Shown piece by piece: positions 22,911 through 34,264 of a stretch of 35,178 nt of DNA. The notes below the pieces were generated by a model. It saw nothing but the letters and a program-made list of their open reading frames with translations, did not search any database and was not told the DNA's origin. Numbering within the stretch: position 1 is the first letter of the stretch; each line of letters starts with the position of its first letter. The stretch is taken from the NCBI GenBank assembly GCA_934526125.1, contig CAKSZU010000015.1:1-35178 (forward strand), in the 5' to 3' direction. The translations under genes were made by a program, and so were the position numbers. Source of the DNA: an uncultured Faecalibacterium sp. Its GTDB lineage: Bacteria > Bacillota > Clostridia > Oscillospirales > Ruminococcaceae.

Positions 22911-25517
22911 TCATCCCTCCTCCGAAGTGCAGGCGCAGCTCTGGGCCCGGAGCGCCGCCCAGGTCTCCCGGTCCACGGTCCCCGTCTCCGGCAGGCCCGC
23001 CCGGCTCTGGGCAGCCTTCACGCCGGCAGTCTCCGCCGGGCCGAAGCATCCGTTTTCGGTCACATAACCCTCTTCACAGTAAAGGCATGCCCGGCCGTTG
23101 AGCCATTGCTCGATCTGCTGCACCTCCTGCCCCATGCTGCCCTCGGTGCTGGCCCGGCCCGGGTAGGCAAGACCCTGTGCGGTGTCCCGGTCAGGGTTCG
23201 GGGTCTGAGCCGCCAGCTGCAGGCTCAGGGCCTCCGCCGCCGTCCACGTCTCCCCGTCCGCGATGCCGGTCTCCGGCAGGCCCAGCAGCGCCTGCACACT
23301 GCGGGTGGCTGCCGCAACCTCTGCAGTGTAGCGGTCCGACAGCGGCGGGCTCTCCACGCTGTCAAAGTAATAGGCGATGCGCCGGAGCAGAAGGGTGTAG
23401 TACAGCACCGCCCGCCCCGAAGCGCCTTCGGTCAGCGGGGTGCCCGGATAGGGCAGCCGTTCCAGCGTCACCACCGGGCCGGAAGACCGCAGCGCCGACG
23501 CCCGGTCATAGAGGGACGCCCAGGTGCTGCGCCCCACGATGCCGTCCACCGTCAGCCCCGCAAGGCGCTGATAGGCCCGGACGGCATTTTCTGTTGCTGC
23601 GCCGAAGCTGCCGTCGATGGACACCGCCGGGATGCTGCTCTCGTAGGCGCTCAGGAGATAGAGATAGAACTGCAGCTCCCGCACTGCCGTGCCGGTGCCG
23701 CCCCGCTGCAGCAGGCCGGGGTACTCCCCGGGGCGCAGGCTGGCCGACAGCAGCCGGTTGGCAATGTCGTTGTAGACCTCATAGAGTTTGTTCCAGGTGG
23801 TGCGCCCCACCACGCCGTCGCTGGTCAGGCCGAAATAGCTCTGGAACTTCCGCACCGCCGCCGCGGTGGCTGCCCCGAATTTCCCATCCACCGTGACATT
23901 GTTCAGGCTGGAATAGACCGTCCGGGCGATCTTGAGCCAGAACTGGACCAGCCGGACATTCTGTCCGCTGTCCCCCTGCCGCATGGCCGTTCCCGGGTAG
24001 GCATTGGGGCTGCCGTTGTCGGACTGGATGCTCCGGAACTGGTCGTAGAGCTCGGTCCAGGTCTCCCGGCCCACCACACCGTCCACCTCCAGCCCGTACC
24101 GCTTCTGGAAGGCCCGGACGGCCGCCGCCGTGCCGGGGCCGTAGACCCCGTCCACGGTGACGGACGGGATGGAGGACTCATACTGCGCGAGGGTGTTCAG
24201 CCAGAACTGCAGCTGTTCCACGGCGCTGCCGGTAGAGCCCGTGCGCAGCACCGTTCCGCCCCAGGTGCCGTCGGACAATGTCCCGGAGACCGTTTCGCCC
24301 TCGCTGGTCAGCTCGGCAAGGTCCTTCACCGACACATAGATGTAGCTGATCTTGTACCAGGTCTGCCGCCCCACCACGCCGTCTGCCGTCAGGTTGAACT
24401 GTTTCTGGAACTTTTTCACGGTCTCGGTCATCTTCGCCCCGAAGACCCCGTCCACGGTCAGCAGCCCCAAAAAGGGGTAATCCTTCGTGATCCGGTTCAG
24501 CTGCCGCTGCAGGGTGAACACCGCCGTGCCCCGGTCCCCCTGCCGGACAGGCCTGCCGGGGTAGCTCCGGGGGATGGATTGGATGTTGCCGGTGCGGACG
24601 ATCTCGATCTTGCTGCCGTAGTAGTATTTCAGGATGCTCAGGGCATTGCGGCCCTGGTTTGCCAGGGTCACCGTCCCCCACTGCTTCAGCCCCGGGCAGG
24701 TGACGGACTTGCCGTCGCAGTACTCGGAGTAGAACGGATTCACCGTCCCGGTCTTGCGCAGATAGGTGTTGAAAAGGTCATCCGTCAGTTTCACCATCAC
24801 GTCAAAGACGGTACGGCCATGGACATAGTACTGGTCATAGCTGGTGGAATTGGTGATGTTGAAGGTATAGCCCTTGCTGGGGTACCACTCGGTATAGATG
24901 CGGTTCAGCGCCAGCGAGATCTGGCAGTGAATGTTGGCTTTCAGCGCTTCGACGGGCCAGGTGGGGTAGACCTCGCTGGAAGCCACATTGGCGATGTAGT
25001 CCCGGAACGAGACCGTCACGTTCTGCGCCGATGCTGCCGGCCGGCCCAGATGGACGGTGATGTTCTTCGGGATGATGACCCGGTCCAGCACCTGGGAACC
25101 GGTGCAGTCCTCTACCGGGGCCGGGCCGCTGCCGCCCTTTCCCGCAAACAGGGCATGGGTGGGGATGATGACGGGCGGGTCTGCCACATCCCGTCCCTCT
25201 TCCGTTTCGGGGATCATCTCCAGCCGGGCCAGCGTCACCTGCCCCGCAAAGATCTGCACTCCCTCAATGCGGACGGTGCGGTAACCGGCGGCGGATGCCG
25301 TCAGGCCGCACACCGCATAGGGGCGGACCGTGGTGTTGTCCTCGTTCAGCGAGAGCGCACAGTCCGGGGCCCTGATGGTCAGGTCGGCCGCATTGCCCTC
25401 GGCGTCGGTGGTGCGGGAGGCCGTGAAGCCGTCGCCGGTGATGTTCACCGCAACGCCTTCCGCCGGGGCCGACTGCCGGGCCTGATATGCCTGGATGCGC
25501 AGAATTCCGGTCGTCAT
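22911..25517 (-). CDS. SpoIID-like protein with six peptidoglycan-binding repeats
   Basis: An 868-residue protein. Residues 1-105 form a beta-rich domain like carboxypeptidase regulatory domains (TTDAEGNAADLTI). Residues about 148-310 match SpoIID/LytB: FRDYIANVASSEVYPTWPVEALKAN, with E182 at the position of the catalytic glutamate of SpoIID lytic transglycosylase, and the closing YYYGSKIEIV. Six PG_binding_1 repeats follow, most opening with YPG and containing VDGxxGxxT. The last two are divergent (ETGIADGETW, ETGTVDRETW). There is no signal peptide. The start is set at ATG 25517, with AAAGGAG 9 nt upstream, instead of a TTG two codons earlier. Coupled to the M15-like gene, it probably digests or binds glycan strands. 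Confidence 0.87.
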   Translation of the reverse strand: MTTGILRIQAYQARQSAPAEGVAVNITGDGFTASRTTDAEGNAADLTIRAPDCALSLNEDNTTVRPYAVCGLTASAAGYRTVRIEGVQIFAGQVTLARLEMIPETEEGRDVADPPVIIPTHALFAGKGGSGPAPVEDCTGSQVLDRVIIPKNITVHLGRPAASAQNVTVSFRDYIANVASSEVYPTWPVEALKANIHCQISLALNRIYTEWYPSKGYTFNITNSTSYDQYYVHGRTVFDVMVKLTDDLFNTYLRKTGTVNPFYSEYCDGKSVTCPGLKQWGTVTLANQGRNALSILKYYYGSKIEIVRTGNIQSIPRSYPGRPVRQGDRGTAVFTLQRQLNRITKDYPFLGLLTVDGVFGAKMTETVKKFQKQFNLTADGVVGRQTWYKISYIYVSVKDLAELTSEGETVSGTLSDGTWGGTVLRTGSTGSAVEQLQFWLNTLAQYESSIPSVTVDGVYGPGTAAAVRAFQKRYGLEVDGVVGRETWTELYDQFRSIQSDNGSPNAYPGTAMRQGDSGQNVRLVQFWLKIARTVYSSLNNVTVDGKFGAATAAAVRKFQSYFGLTSDGVVGRTTWNKLYEVYNDIANRLLSASLRPGEYPGLLQRGGTGTAVRELQFYLYLLSAYESSIPAVSIDGSFGAATENAVRAYQRLAGLTVDGIVGRSTWASLYDRASALRSSGPVVTLERLPYPGTPLTEGASGRAVLYYTLLLRRIAYYFDSVESPPLSDRYTAEVAAATRSVQALLGLPETGIADGETWTAAEALSLQLAAQTPNPDRDTAQGLAYPGRASTEGSMGQEVQQIEQWLNGRACLYCEEGYVTENGCFGPAETAGVKAAQSRAGLPETGTVDRETWAALRAQSCACTSEEG

Positions 25518-25601
25518 AAGCAAAAACTCCTTTGCTGCAACAGATTGTCTGGGTTCACATCCAGTCTATGACCTTTGCGCGGAAGAAGTGCAGCAGACAG
25601 C

Positions 25602-25651
25602 AAAAAACCACCCGCCCGGCATCGCAGGGATGCCCGGACGGGTGGTTTTTA
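25602..25651 (-). terminator. Terminator of the ATP synthase operon
   Basis: On the minus strand ACCACCCG...CGGGTGGT encloses a further GCCCGG/CCGGGC-type stem and is followed by TTTTTT. It lies about 35 nt past the atpC stop. A-rich sequence on the other side could allow two-way function. Confidence 0.92.
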
Positions 25652-25684
25652 TCGGGAGCTTCACTCTGATTCGGAAGCGGAAAC

Positions 25685-26091
25685 TCAGCGCTTGTATTTG
25701 GCCGCAGCCTGCAGACGCTGCATGGCGCGGTCCAGGGCGATCTTGCTCTGGTAGTACTCGTGCATACTCTGCTTGTGCTGCAGCCGCTCTTCGGCACGGA
25801 TGCGGGCGGCTTCGGCGCGGTTGCGGTCGATGTCCTCGGGCCGCTCGGCACTGTCCACCAGCAGCAGGACGAAGGTGGGGGTCACTTCGGCAATGCCGTC
25901 GCCCACCAGCACCTCCCGGGCCTCGCCGTTGACGGTGAACTTTGCAATGCCCATGTTCAGGGCCACCAGCACCGGGTTGTGCCCGGCCTGTACGCCGTAC
26001 ACACCGTCGCCGGTGGGCAGGACAAGGCTCTCGCAGTCGCCCTGATAGAATTCACCGCTGGAAGCCGTGATGTTCAGCATGAACTTTTCCA

Positions 26092-26092
<1 letters not shown>
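25685..26092 (-). CDS. atpC: ATP synthase F1 epsilon subunit
   Basis: A 135-residue central-stalk subunit. The N-terminal beta sandwich (LNITASSGEFYQGDCESLVLPTGDGVYGVQAGHNPVL) and the C-terminal helical pair (AARIRAEERLQHKQ ... AMQRLQAAAKYKR) are both present. It couples rotor to F1 and can inhibit ATP hydrolysis through its C-terminal helices. Its ATG shares one base with the atpD stop (TGATG), indicating translational coupling. It is the last gene of the operon. Confidence 0.97.
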
Positions 26093-30183
<4,091 letters not shown>

Positions 30184-30194
<11 letters not shown>

Positions 30195-30675
30195 GCTCAG
30201 CACCTGCTTTCTCCAGCAGATCGTCCAGCAGACGGGCGTCATCCTGCTCGGTCAGGTTCCGGGACAGCAGCTTCTCGCACATGGCGCGGGCCAGAGCCGT
30301 GGTCTGTGCATCGGCCTGGCGCAGCTTGTTCTGGCGCTCGGCCTCGGCAGCTGCCTTGCCCTCTGCAACGATGGCATCGGCCTGCTTCCGGGCATCGGCC
30401 AGCAGCTGCTGCTTCTCGGTCTCAGCCTGCTGCTCGTAGGCGGTGCGCCGGGCAGCCGCCTCGTTGTCCACGCCGCGCAGCTTCTCCTGCGCAGCATTCA
30501 TGGCCGCAGCGGCCTCTTTCTTGGAGGTCTCGGCGGCGTTCAGGGCGTCATCCACCTGCTTCTGACGCTGTGCAATGATGTTCATGACAGGCTTGTACAG
30601 GAACTTGCGCAGCAGCAAAAACAGAACCAGAATGTTGACGACCGTATACAGAAGATTCAGATTCAGTGTCAGCAT
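30184..30675 (-). CDS. atpF: ATP synthase Fo b subunit
   Basis: A 163-residue peripheral-stalk subunit. One N-terminal membrane helix (LYTVVNILVLFLLLRKFLYKPV) is followed by a long charged coiled coil (about 35-140) and a short C-terminal tail AMCEKLLSRNLTEQD that normally meets delta. Here the delta partner is present only as a domain fused to alpha. GGAGG precedes ATG 30675. Confidence 0.96.
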
Positions 30676-30692
30676 TCGTCATGCCTCCGTCA

Positions 30693-30917
30693 TCAACCCA
30701 GGAACAGGATGATCAGCAGTGCAACGACGAAACCGAAAATGGCAGTACCTTCGGCCAGGGCAGCGCCCAGCAGCAGGTTGGTCTGGATCTTACCGGAAGC
30801 CTCGGGCTGGCGGCTGATCGCCTCCGTTGCCTTGCCCGTTGCGATACCGATGCCGATACCGCCGCCAATACCAGTCAGCGCCGCGATACCGGCGCCCAGA
30901 GCTACGAGTCCGTTCAT
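30693..30917 (-). CDS. atpE: ATP synthase Fo c subunit
   Basis: A 74-residue, two-helix hairpin that builds the rotor ring. The polar loop ARQPE-type sequence reads [10 protein letters not shown], and the ion-binding carboxylate is E56 in [10 protein letters not shown]. The positions matching the Na+ ligands Q32 and S66 of the Ilyobacter protein are I23 and G57, which argues for proton coupling. AAAGGAG precedes the ATG. Confidence 0.97.
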   Translation of the reverse strand: MNGLVALGAGIAALTGIGGGIGIGIATGKATEAISRQPEASGKIQTNLLLGAALAEGTAIFGFVVALLIILFLG

Positions 30918-30940
30918 AATTTCATTCTCCTTTGATCAAT

Positions 30941-31624
30941 TCAATCTTCTTCTCCCATGGTCTCTTTCATGAACAGGGAGGTCAGGAACACAAAGACATA
31001 CGTCTGGATCAGGCCATCGAACAGGTCAAAATACAGACTGAAGATGGCCGGAACAAAAACAGGAACCACAAGTTTGATCAGCTCCATGATGACGAAGGCG
31101 CCAAGCACGTTGCCGAACAGTCGCATACACAGGCTGGTCGGGCGGATGGCGATCTCCAGCACGTTCATGGGTGCCATGATCGGGGTGGGGGCTGCCAGAC
31201 TCTTGAGGAAGCCGACCCCGCCGCGCGCGTGGATGCCGGAATACTCAATGAGGCAGATGCTCATCAGAGCAAGCGCCGCGGTGACATTCAGATCCTTCGT
31301 GGGGGGCTTGATGCCAAAGACACCGATCAGGTTGGAACAGGCGATATACAGCGCCACACTCATCAGATAAGGCACATACCGTTTGCCCTGCTCGCCCAGC
31401 AGCCCGGTGAAGAAGTCATTCAACATCGTCACGACCGTTTCCAGGATCGCCTGACGCTTGGTGATGTGGTCCACCCGCAGATTCCGCGTCAGCAGGATGG
31501 AACCAATGACCAGGAACGCCATGATGCCCCAGCTGACCACCACCGACTCCGGGATCTGAAGCCCAAAGACGGATACCATGTCAACGTTCAGCTCTTCTTT
31601 CAAAGCAGCAGTCAACGCATTCAT
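30941..31624 (-). CDS. atpB: ATP synthase Fo a subunit
   Basis: A 227-residue multi-helix membrane subunit that forms the ion half-channels beside the c-ring. The essential arginine lies in SLCMRLFGNVLGAF (R168). Other family marks are KRYVPYLMSVALYIACSNLIG and the C-terminal LIQTYVFVFLTSLFM. It is the first gene of the operon and is not preceded by an atpI gene. GGAG lies about 13 nt before ATG 31624, a slightly long spacing. Confidence 0.96.
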   Translation of the reverse strand: MNALTAALKEELNVDMVSVFGLQIPESVVVSWGIMAFLVIGSILLTRNLRVDHITKRQAILETVVTMLNDFFTGLLGEQGKRYVPYLMSVALYIACSNLIGVFGIKPPTKDLNVTAALALMSICLIEYSGIHARGGVGFLKSLAAPTPIMAPMNVLEIAIRPTSLCMRLFGNVLGAFVIMELIKLVVPVFVPAIFSLYFDLFDGLIQTYVFVFLTSLFMKETMGEED

Positions 31625-31938
31625 TGATTTGCACTCTCTCCTTTCTCATTTTGTGTTCAGTATCATAGCACGATTTTTGCCGGTTTTACAGCCCCCGTTT
31701 CAATGTTCTACTTTTTGTTATATTCCATTTCCGGGTTTGGCGAAAACAGTTGTGCATTTTGTTGAATGTTCCTTGCTAAAACTATACTTTTTGCACAAGT
31801 TCTTTGCTGATTCTTAGCTTTTTGTTCCTTTTTTGCAGGGGTCTCGAAGCGGAATCGGCATATATATTCACTATATGTATAGCTGGTATATCAAATTTGT
31901 ATGGGAAGCAGGGCTGAGATGTAAGGGCTGTACCGGGT
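31625..31938 (-). promoter_or_regulatory. Leader/promoter region of the ATP synthase operon
   Basis: This 314-nt gap has no credible gene. A -10 candidate TATGAT on the minus strand (31662-31667) lies about 38 nt before the atpB start, with only a weak -35 (near TGTAAA). The rest is AT-rich with T-runs that could end the DUF2798 transcript, but no clean terminator stem was found. Confidence 0.5.
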
Positions 31939-32397
31939 TCACTTCTTCTCACCGCGGCGGAACAGCAGGCGGAAAATAGCACGAGACAGCGGGCCGCAGT
32001 AGAACATCTGCCAGCACAGGGCCATGGGGAAATTGCAGCCGAAGGTATGCACCCACGTGCCGAAGCTGGGTTCCTTGAACAGCACGGTGGCGATCAGGCT
32101 CATGACCGGGCACATCATGCAGACGATCATCAGCGAGATGGCATAGGTGATGAACTGGGGCCGGTCGGTGGGCTGCATAAAGCTGAATGCCAGCCGGGTG
32201 GCCAGCTTTTCCACCACGAAAAACTCCAGAATAAAAGCGGCGGGCACCATGATGGGCATTTCGTGCAGGGCCATCACGAAGGTGGCGTTGGTCACGCCGC
32301 CGGTGTTCAGGGCGACATTATAAACGATCATTCCATAAACCATAATGGCGGCCATAACAACGGTAAAGACGATCTTTTCAAGCAGGGTTTTCGGCAT
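31939..32397 (-). CDS. DUF2798 membrane protein
   Basis: A 152-residue protein with four hydrophobic segments arranged as two similar halves (about 7-27 and 46-68, then 86-107 and 125-145), matching the DUF2798 family. The function of the family is not known. ATG 32397 is selected because AAGGAG lies 9 nt upstream; an earlier in-frame start reads through the leader. It stands directly upstream of the ATP synthase operon in the place where atpI often occurs, but it does not resemble AtpI. A terminator stem in its leader suggests attenuation. Confidence 0.85.
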   Translation of the reverse strand: MPKTLLEKIVFTVVMAAIMVYGMIVYNVALNTGGVTNATFVMALHEMPIMVPAAFILEFFVVEKLATRLAFSFMQPTDRPQFITYAISLMIVCMMCPVMSLIATVLFKEPSFGTWVHTFGCNFPMALCWQMFYCGPLSRAIFRLLFRRGEKK

Positions 32398-32449
32398 AGT
32401 TTTGAACTCCTTTTGATTGTTTCGTGGAAAACGTTCGCCGCGCCAAAAC

Positions 32450-32491
32450 AAAAAAGAAGCCGGACAAAGGCCGAACCTTCGTCTGACTTCT
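32450..32491 (-). terminator. Terminator/attenuator in the DUF2798 leader
   Basis: On the minus strand AGAAGTCAGACGAAGG (32491-32476) pairs with 32470-32455 across a short loop, with two wobbles and one mismatch, and is followed by TTTTTT. It lies about 55 nt before the DUF2798 start codon, and a -10-like TATCAT is just upstream, so most transcripts would end before the gene. Confidence 0.75.
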
Positions 32492-32683
32492 TTGCGCGAC
32501 TACCATTCATTGCCCGTTATGATAGCACAAATTTTTACCTCACATAAGGGTCCCGCGCTTATTTCTCGCTTTTTTCTACAAATCGTCCACAAACGACCCG
32601 AAAGTTTTGGTCGAGTTTCATGTATCCCAGCTTTTTGGACTTTTAGTGCAAAAACAAGGGGCAATTGTTGTACAGTCTGCGAA

Positions 32684-32712
32684 TAGACAAGCCGCCCCGT
32701 TTTGAGTATAAT
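32684..32712 (+). promoter_or_regulatory. Strong sigma-A promoter of the large RNA unit
   Basis: TAGACA (32684-32689) and TATAAT (32707-32712) are 17 bp apart, one mismatch from consensus in total. Transcription should begin around 32719. Confidence 0.8.
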
Positions 32713-32793
32713 AAAGCCAGAAACCAGAGAAGTACAGCAGAAGCTCAAACGAGAGCTAATCCCGCTGACTTGAAGCAGAAAGGAGCGAGACCG

Positions 32794-32844
32794 ATGGTCG
32801 ATATGGAACCCGCACAGTTTGGACAGACTGTCGGGGTTCGCTGA
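32794..32844 (+). CDS. Micro-ORF 1, 16 codons
   Basis: It encodes MVDMEPAQFGQTVGVR. AAAGGAG lies 8 nt before the ATG, an ideal spacing. The ORF overlaps the local stem at 32807-32838, so translation and RNA folding would compete. Peptide production is unproven. Confidence 0.35.
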   Translation: MVDMEPAQFGQTVGVR

Positions 32845-32999
32845 GAAGCGAAACAGAGGCTCTCCACAAACGGGATGTTTCCCCCGTATAAAAAGACAAA
32901 ATCAAAGAGCCGGTCTTGAGCATCGATAATGCGAAAACAGAACAGTCTGTCAAATAGATTTCCTGGCAATTCAAATAGATCCGCTTGAGGTGATCTCAT

Positions 33000-33038
33000 A
33001 TGACGAGAACATTTACACGGATGCAGCTGTTTGAATGA
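33000..33038 (+). CDS. Micro-ORF 2, 12 codons
   Basis: It encodes MTRTFTRMQLFE. The preceding GAGGTGATC is a nine-base match to the 16S anti-Shine-Dalgarno region, much stronger than typical sites in this window. Peptide production is unproven. Confidence 0.4.
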   Translation: MTRTFTRMQLFE

Positions 33039-33057
33039 CCGAAAAGGAGTAACTCCA

Positions 33058-33066
33058 ATGTACTGA
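33058..33066 (+). CDS. Minigene ATG-TAC-TGA
   Basis: AAGGAG stands 8 nt before a two-codon ORF, Met-Tyr-stop. It lies 19 nt after micro-ORF 2. The motif CCAATGTACT is repeated at 33170-33179. It may be a minigene or a coincidence of a structured RNA. Confidence 0.3.
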   Translation: MY

Positions 33067-33110
33067 GTAATGGAACCCCTGGCAAATCTAACTCGAAAGA
33101 ATGTGGTAAT

Positions 33111-33155
33111 ATGAAATTCATCTTTATGATCTCTGTACCGCAGTCCAACAGTTAA
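33111..33155 (+). CDS. Micro-ORF, 14 codons
   Basis: It encodes MKFIFMISVPQSNS. Only a weak GTGG precedes the ATG, so this is the least supported of the larger micro-ORFs. It is followed 16 nt later by the second Met-Tyr minigene, mirroring the arrangement after micro-ORF 2. Confidence 0.25.
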   Translation: MKFIFMISVPQSNS

Positions 33156-33171
33156 GAGAAGGGTCAGTCCA

Positions 33172-33180
33172 ATGTACTAG
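33172..33180 (+). CDS. Minigene ATG-TAC-TAG
   Basis: Second two-codon ORF, Met-Tyr-stop, with AAGGG 8-9 nt upstream. It shares CCAATGTACT with the first minigene but ends in a different stop codon. Confidence 0.3.
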   Translation: MY

Positions 33181-33242
33181 AGTAGTTCGTTCCCCTTGTA
33201 ATCCATCTTCAGTTTCAGGTAGTTTCTAAGGAGAGTCACCCT

Positions 33243-33266
33243 ATGAAACGCACAGTCCGAAAATGA
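33243..33266 (+). CDS. Micro-ORF, 7 codons
   Basis: It encodes MKRTVRK, strongly basic, with TAAGGAG 9 nt upstream. GAGTCA before the ATG is complementary to TGACTC at the start of the next micro-ORF. Confidence 0.35.
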   Translation: MKRTVRK

Positions 33267-33289
33267 GGAAACCCAAGGAGAAGAGGCTT

Positions 33290-33307
33290 ATGACTCCGAA
33301 GAAGTAA
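33290..33307 (+). CDS. Micro-ORF, 5 codons
   Basis: It encodes MTPKK, with AAGGAG 9 nt upstream, just before the terminator stem. Basic like its neighbour. Peptide production is unproven. Confidence 0.3.
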   Translation: MTPKK

Positions 33308-33311
33308 TTTA

Positions 33312-33358
33312 CCAGCCGGATGAGGGCTTGCAACCGCCTCATCCGGCTGGATTTTTTA
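33312..33358 (+). terminator. Terminator of the large RNA unit
   Basis: A perfect 14-bp stem (33312-33325 with 33337-33350) has an 11-nt loop and is followed by ATTTTTTAT. Confidence 0.95.
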
Positions 33359-33394
33359 TCGGCTTTTTTCTCCCCCGCTGGTTGAATTGCGTCC

Positions 33395-33422
33395 TTGCTT
33401 TTTCACCCCCCTATGCTATAAT
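33395..33422 (+). promoter_or_regulatory. Promoter of small membrane protein gene
   Basis: TTGCTT (33395-33400) and TATAAT (33417-33422) are 16 bp apart, 25 nt before the start codon. Confidence 0.7.
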
Positions 33423-33447
33423 TGTGGAAAAAAGGGAGGTATCCGCC

Positions 33448-33768
33448 ATGACATTGCAATTCTCCTGGGACAACCTGTTCCCCATCGTCATTGCCATCCT
33501 GATGTTCTTCTCCGGCATCCGCGATTTTCAGGGCAAAGACCCGCTGATCAATCTCCCCTTCAACCAGTACAACCGCGACCCCGAATACCGTGCTTTCTGG
33601 CAGAAGAAAAACGGCATCCTGTTCATGTTCAACGGCGTCATGGGCCTGCTGTCCTATCTTACGTCTTCTTCTCAGCTCTTCGGCGGCTTCCGTCTGATGG
33701 GCATTGCCGTGGCGGTGGATGTCGTTTACCTGATCGCCTACTACATCTGGGAACACAGTGCCGATTGA
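33448..33768 (+). CDS. Small membrane protein, unknown function
   Basis: A 106-residue protein with hydrophobic segments at about 10-22 (LFPIVIAILMFFSG), 56-72 (GILFMFNGVMGLLSYL) and 80-99 (FRLMGIAVAVDVVYLIAYYI), separated by a polar loop with FNQYNRDPEYRAFWQKKNG. GGGAGG lies 8 nt before ATG 33448; the frame opens earlier, but only downstream of the ncRNA terminator and before the promoter. It is a single-gene unit with its own promoter and terminator. I do not recognise the family. Confidence 0.85.
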   Translation: MTLQFSWDNLFPIVIAILMFFSGIRDFQGKDPLINLPFNQYNRDPEYRAFWQKKNGILFMFNGVMGLLSYLTSSSQLFGGFRLMGIAVAVDVVYLIAYYIWEHSAD

Positions 33769-33784
33769 GAGTTGACAAAATCTC

Positions 33785-33835
33785 AAAAAAGAATGACCGC
33801 GGGTTCGGGCAAGCATCGGCGGTCATTTCTTTTTG
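33785..33835. terminator. Intrinsic terminator after small membrane protein gene
   Basis: AATGACCGC (33792-33800) and GCGGTCATT (33819-33827) form a 9-bp stem followed by TCTTTTT and preceded by AAAAAA, so it could act in both directions. Confidence 0.88.
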
Positions 33836-33863
33836 CCATTTTTCCAGTTGAAAACAGTCCCCC

Positions 33864-33892
33864 TTGCGTCCCGTGCTTTTCTCTGCTACAAT
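33864..33892 (+). promoter_or_regulatory. Promoter of Dabb-family gene
   Basis: TTGCGT (33864-33869) and TACAAT (33887-33892) are separated by 17 bp, 27 nt before the start codon. Confidence 0.7.
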
Positions 33893-33919
33893 GAGAAAAA
33901 ACGCAGGAGGTATTTTATC

Positions 33920-34222
33920 ATGGTCAAGCACATCATTCTGTGGCAGCTGAAGGACGAGCTGTCCGAAACCGAGAAGGCCGCCGTTGTGGCCGGCATCAAG
34001 GAAGGTCTGGAAGGCCTTGCCGGCAAGATCCCCGGCCTGATCGACATCAAGGTCAACACCGGTGCCCTGCCCACTTCCAACGCCGATGTCATGCTGGACA
34101 CGACTTTGGAATCCGTCGAGGCTCTGAAGGGCTATGCTTCTCACCCGGCCCATGTGGCTGTGGCCAACAGCAAAGTCCGCCCTTATTATAAAAACCGCGT
34201 CTGCATGGACTTTGAGGTCTGA
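33920..34222 (+). CDS. Dabb (stress-responsive alpha/beta barrel) family protein
   Basis: A 100-residue dimeric ferredoxin-like alpha/beta-barrel protein. Family features are the opening MVKHIILWQLKDELSE, the central strand GLIDIKVNTG, and SHPAHVAVANSKVRPYYKNRVCMDFEV at the end. Members are small cytosolic proteins linked to stress or to small-molecule binding; the specific role here is unknown. AGGAGG lies 9 nt before ATG 33920. It is transcribed alone from its own promoter. Confidence 0.9.
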   Translation: MVKHIILWQLKDELSETEKAAVVAGIKEGLEGLAGKIPGLIDIKVNTGALPTSNADVMLDTTLESVEALKGYASHPAHVAVANSKVRPYYKNRVCMDFEV

Positions 34223-34224
34223 GG

Positions 34225-34253
34225 TTGACAAACCCTCGTTTTTTGCGTATTAT
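34225..34253 (+). promoter_or_regulatory. Promoter of the metG T-box leader
   Basis: Consensus TTGACA (34225-34230) is followed after 17 bp by TATTAT (34248-34253); an overlapping TATAAT ends at 34256. Confidence 0.8.
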
Positions 34254-34264
34254 AATAAGAACAA

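Larger units (their letters stand above)
32719..33358 (+). ncRNA. Large structured RNA candidate (about 640 nt), unidentified
   Basis: Between a near-consensus promoter and a perfect terminator lies about 600 nt of AT-richer sequence with no ORF of ordinary size on the transcribed strand. RNA-like pairing is abundant. AGCTC/GAGCT surrounds an AAAC-containing loop near 32743. AACCC/GGGTT plus ACAGT/ACTGT form a stem at 32807-32838. GACAGACTG (32822-32830) is fully complementary to CAGTCTGTC at 32943-32951. GCAT/ATGC and GGAG/CTCC form small hairpins. The direct repeats CAAATAGAT and CCAATGTACT each occur twice. Size resembles large ornate RNAs such as ROOL or OLE, but I cannot assign it to either. 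Several micro-ORFs with good ribosome binding sites lie inside and offer a second reading of the unit. Confidence 0.65.

Noticed and set aside
22509..25571. Plus-strand open frame of 1020 codons opposite the SpoIID-like gene
   Set aside because: Arg/Pro/His-rich translation without domains; the minus-strand proteins show recognisable SpoIID, M15 and peptidoglycan-binding motifs.
31750..31798. Inverted repeat TTGTGCA...TGCACAA in the atp operon leader as an operator
   Set aside because: It is only 7 bp with arms 35 nt apart in AT-rich sequence; this could arise by chance, and nothing else supports a regulator site.
32719..33358. RNase P RNA, tmRNA, SRP RNA or 6S RNA as identity of the large RNA unit
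   Set aside because: The hallmark sequences of these RNAs (such as the RNase P core, the tmRNA tRNA-like ends, or the SRP GGAAGCAGCC loop) were not found, and the length does not fit most of them.
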